Positions 51,550 to 51,645 of a stretch of 51,645 nucleotides of DNA are shown here, in pieces; within the stretch, counting starts at the first letter, position 1; the number at the start of each line of letters is the position of its first letter. The notes below the pieces were generated by a model. That model was not told the DNA's origin. It saw nothing but the letters and a program-made list of their open reading frames with translations, and ran no database searches. The DNA is taken from positions 1-51,645 of the forward strand of contig JAFIFU010000021.1 of assembly GCA_020831885.1 (NCBI GenBank), read 5' to 3'. The position numbers and the translations under genes are program-made. This DNA comes from Ectothiorhodospiraceae bacterium. GTDB taxonomy: Bacteria; Pseudomonadota; Gammaproteobacteria; Nitrococcales; Aquisalimonadaceae.

Positions 51550-51645
51550 GGGTGCCGTCCTCCGTGGGTTTCCCGGGCCGATGGCCCATTGGAGGGGTGA
51601 TGGTGCTGACAATGCAAGCCCGCCGGGAAAAGCGACAGCGCCCCC

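Noticed and set aside
1-51645. CRISPR array, tRNA, rRNA or intact transposase or integrase genes
   Set aside because: No regularly spaced direct repeats, no tRNA T-loop/cloverleaf pattern and no rRNA stretches were seen; mobile DNA is represented only by short non-autonomous repeats.

Overview
The window is about 51.6 kb of GC-rich (visibly well above 60% G+C) chromosome from a Gram-negative bacterium, most likely a halophilic gammaproteobacterium of the Ectothiorhodospiraceae/Halorhodospiraceae type. The clearest clue is an adjacent pair of genes for glycine/sarcosine and sarcosine/dimethylglycine N-methyltransferases (47180-48832), the de novo glycine betaine route of halophiles such as Halorhodospira. 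A complete tripartite RND pump, a MipA/OmpV porin-like protein and outer-membrane lipoproteins confirm an outer membrane. I saw no rRNA, tRNA, CRISPR array or intact transposase gene; this looks like accessory and house-keeping chromosome seeded with small non-autonomous repeats.

Layout. 64-4376 (minus): MacAB/FtsX-type ABC exporter (ATPase, double-FtsX permease, HlyD-like adaptor). 4500-4991: periplasmic copper chaperone. 5052-14118 (all minus): aldehyde dehydrogenase, TetR, enoyl-CoA hydratase, two MFS transporters and three alpha/beta hydrolases. 14284-15809: host-attachment-family protein and a quinone oxidoreductase. 15955-22910: a five-gene Opp/Dpp-type ABC importer with an apparently circularly permuted substrate-binding protein. 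22907-23266: long palindrome and a small membrane protein. 23415-25698: TetR plus AidB-like acyl-CoA dehydrogenase. 26131-30522: zinc alcohol dehydrogenase, thioesterase and modABC. 30670-39918: MFS transporter, then TetR, RND adaptor, RND pump, outer-membrane factor and MipA. 40018-46727: assorted single genes (DUF2237, quinol monooxygenase, PaiB, pilin-like/LprI lipoprotein, dehydrogenase, class II aldolase, NDUFA9-like reductase, CBS protein). 47180-48832: betaine synthesis. 49171-51549: YajD-type HNH nuclease, CPBP intramembrane protease and an unknown two-helix membrane protein.

The points that stand out are: (1) the 842-residue solute-binding protein at 15955-18483, in which the C-terminal half of a family-5 binding protein precedes its N-terminal half, next to an OppC-like permease carrying a large extracytoplasmic insertion; (2) a MITE-like family of at least five copies (near 1, 14718, 37318, 41815 and 46182) with IS5-like YTAR target duplications, one copy of which lies in frame in the signal peptide of the efflux outer-membrane lipoprotein and two of which supply stop codons; (3) a palindrome at 22907-23081 whose two perfect arms each hold a Shine-Dalgarno and ATG; and (4) several clear palindromic operators next to TetR genes and the quinol monooxygenase.
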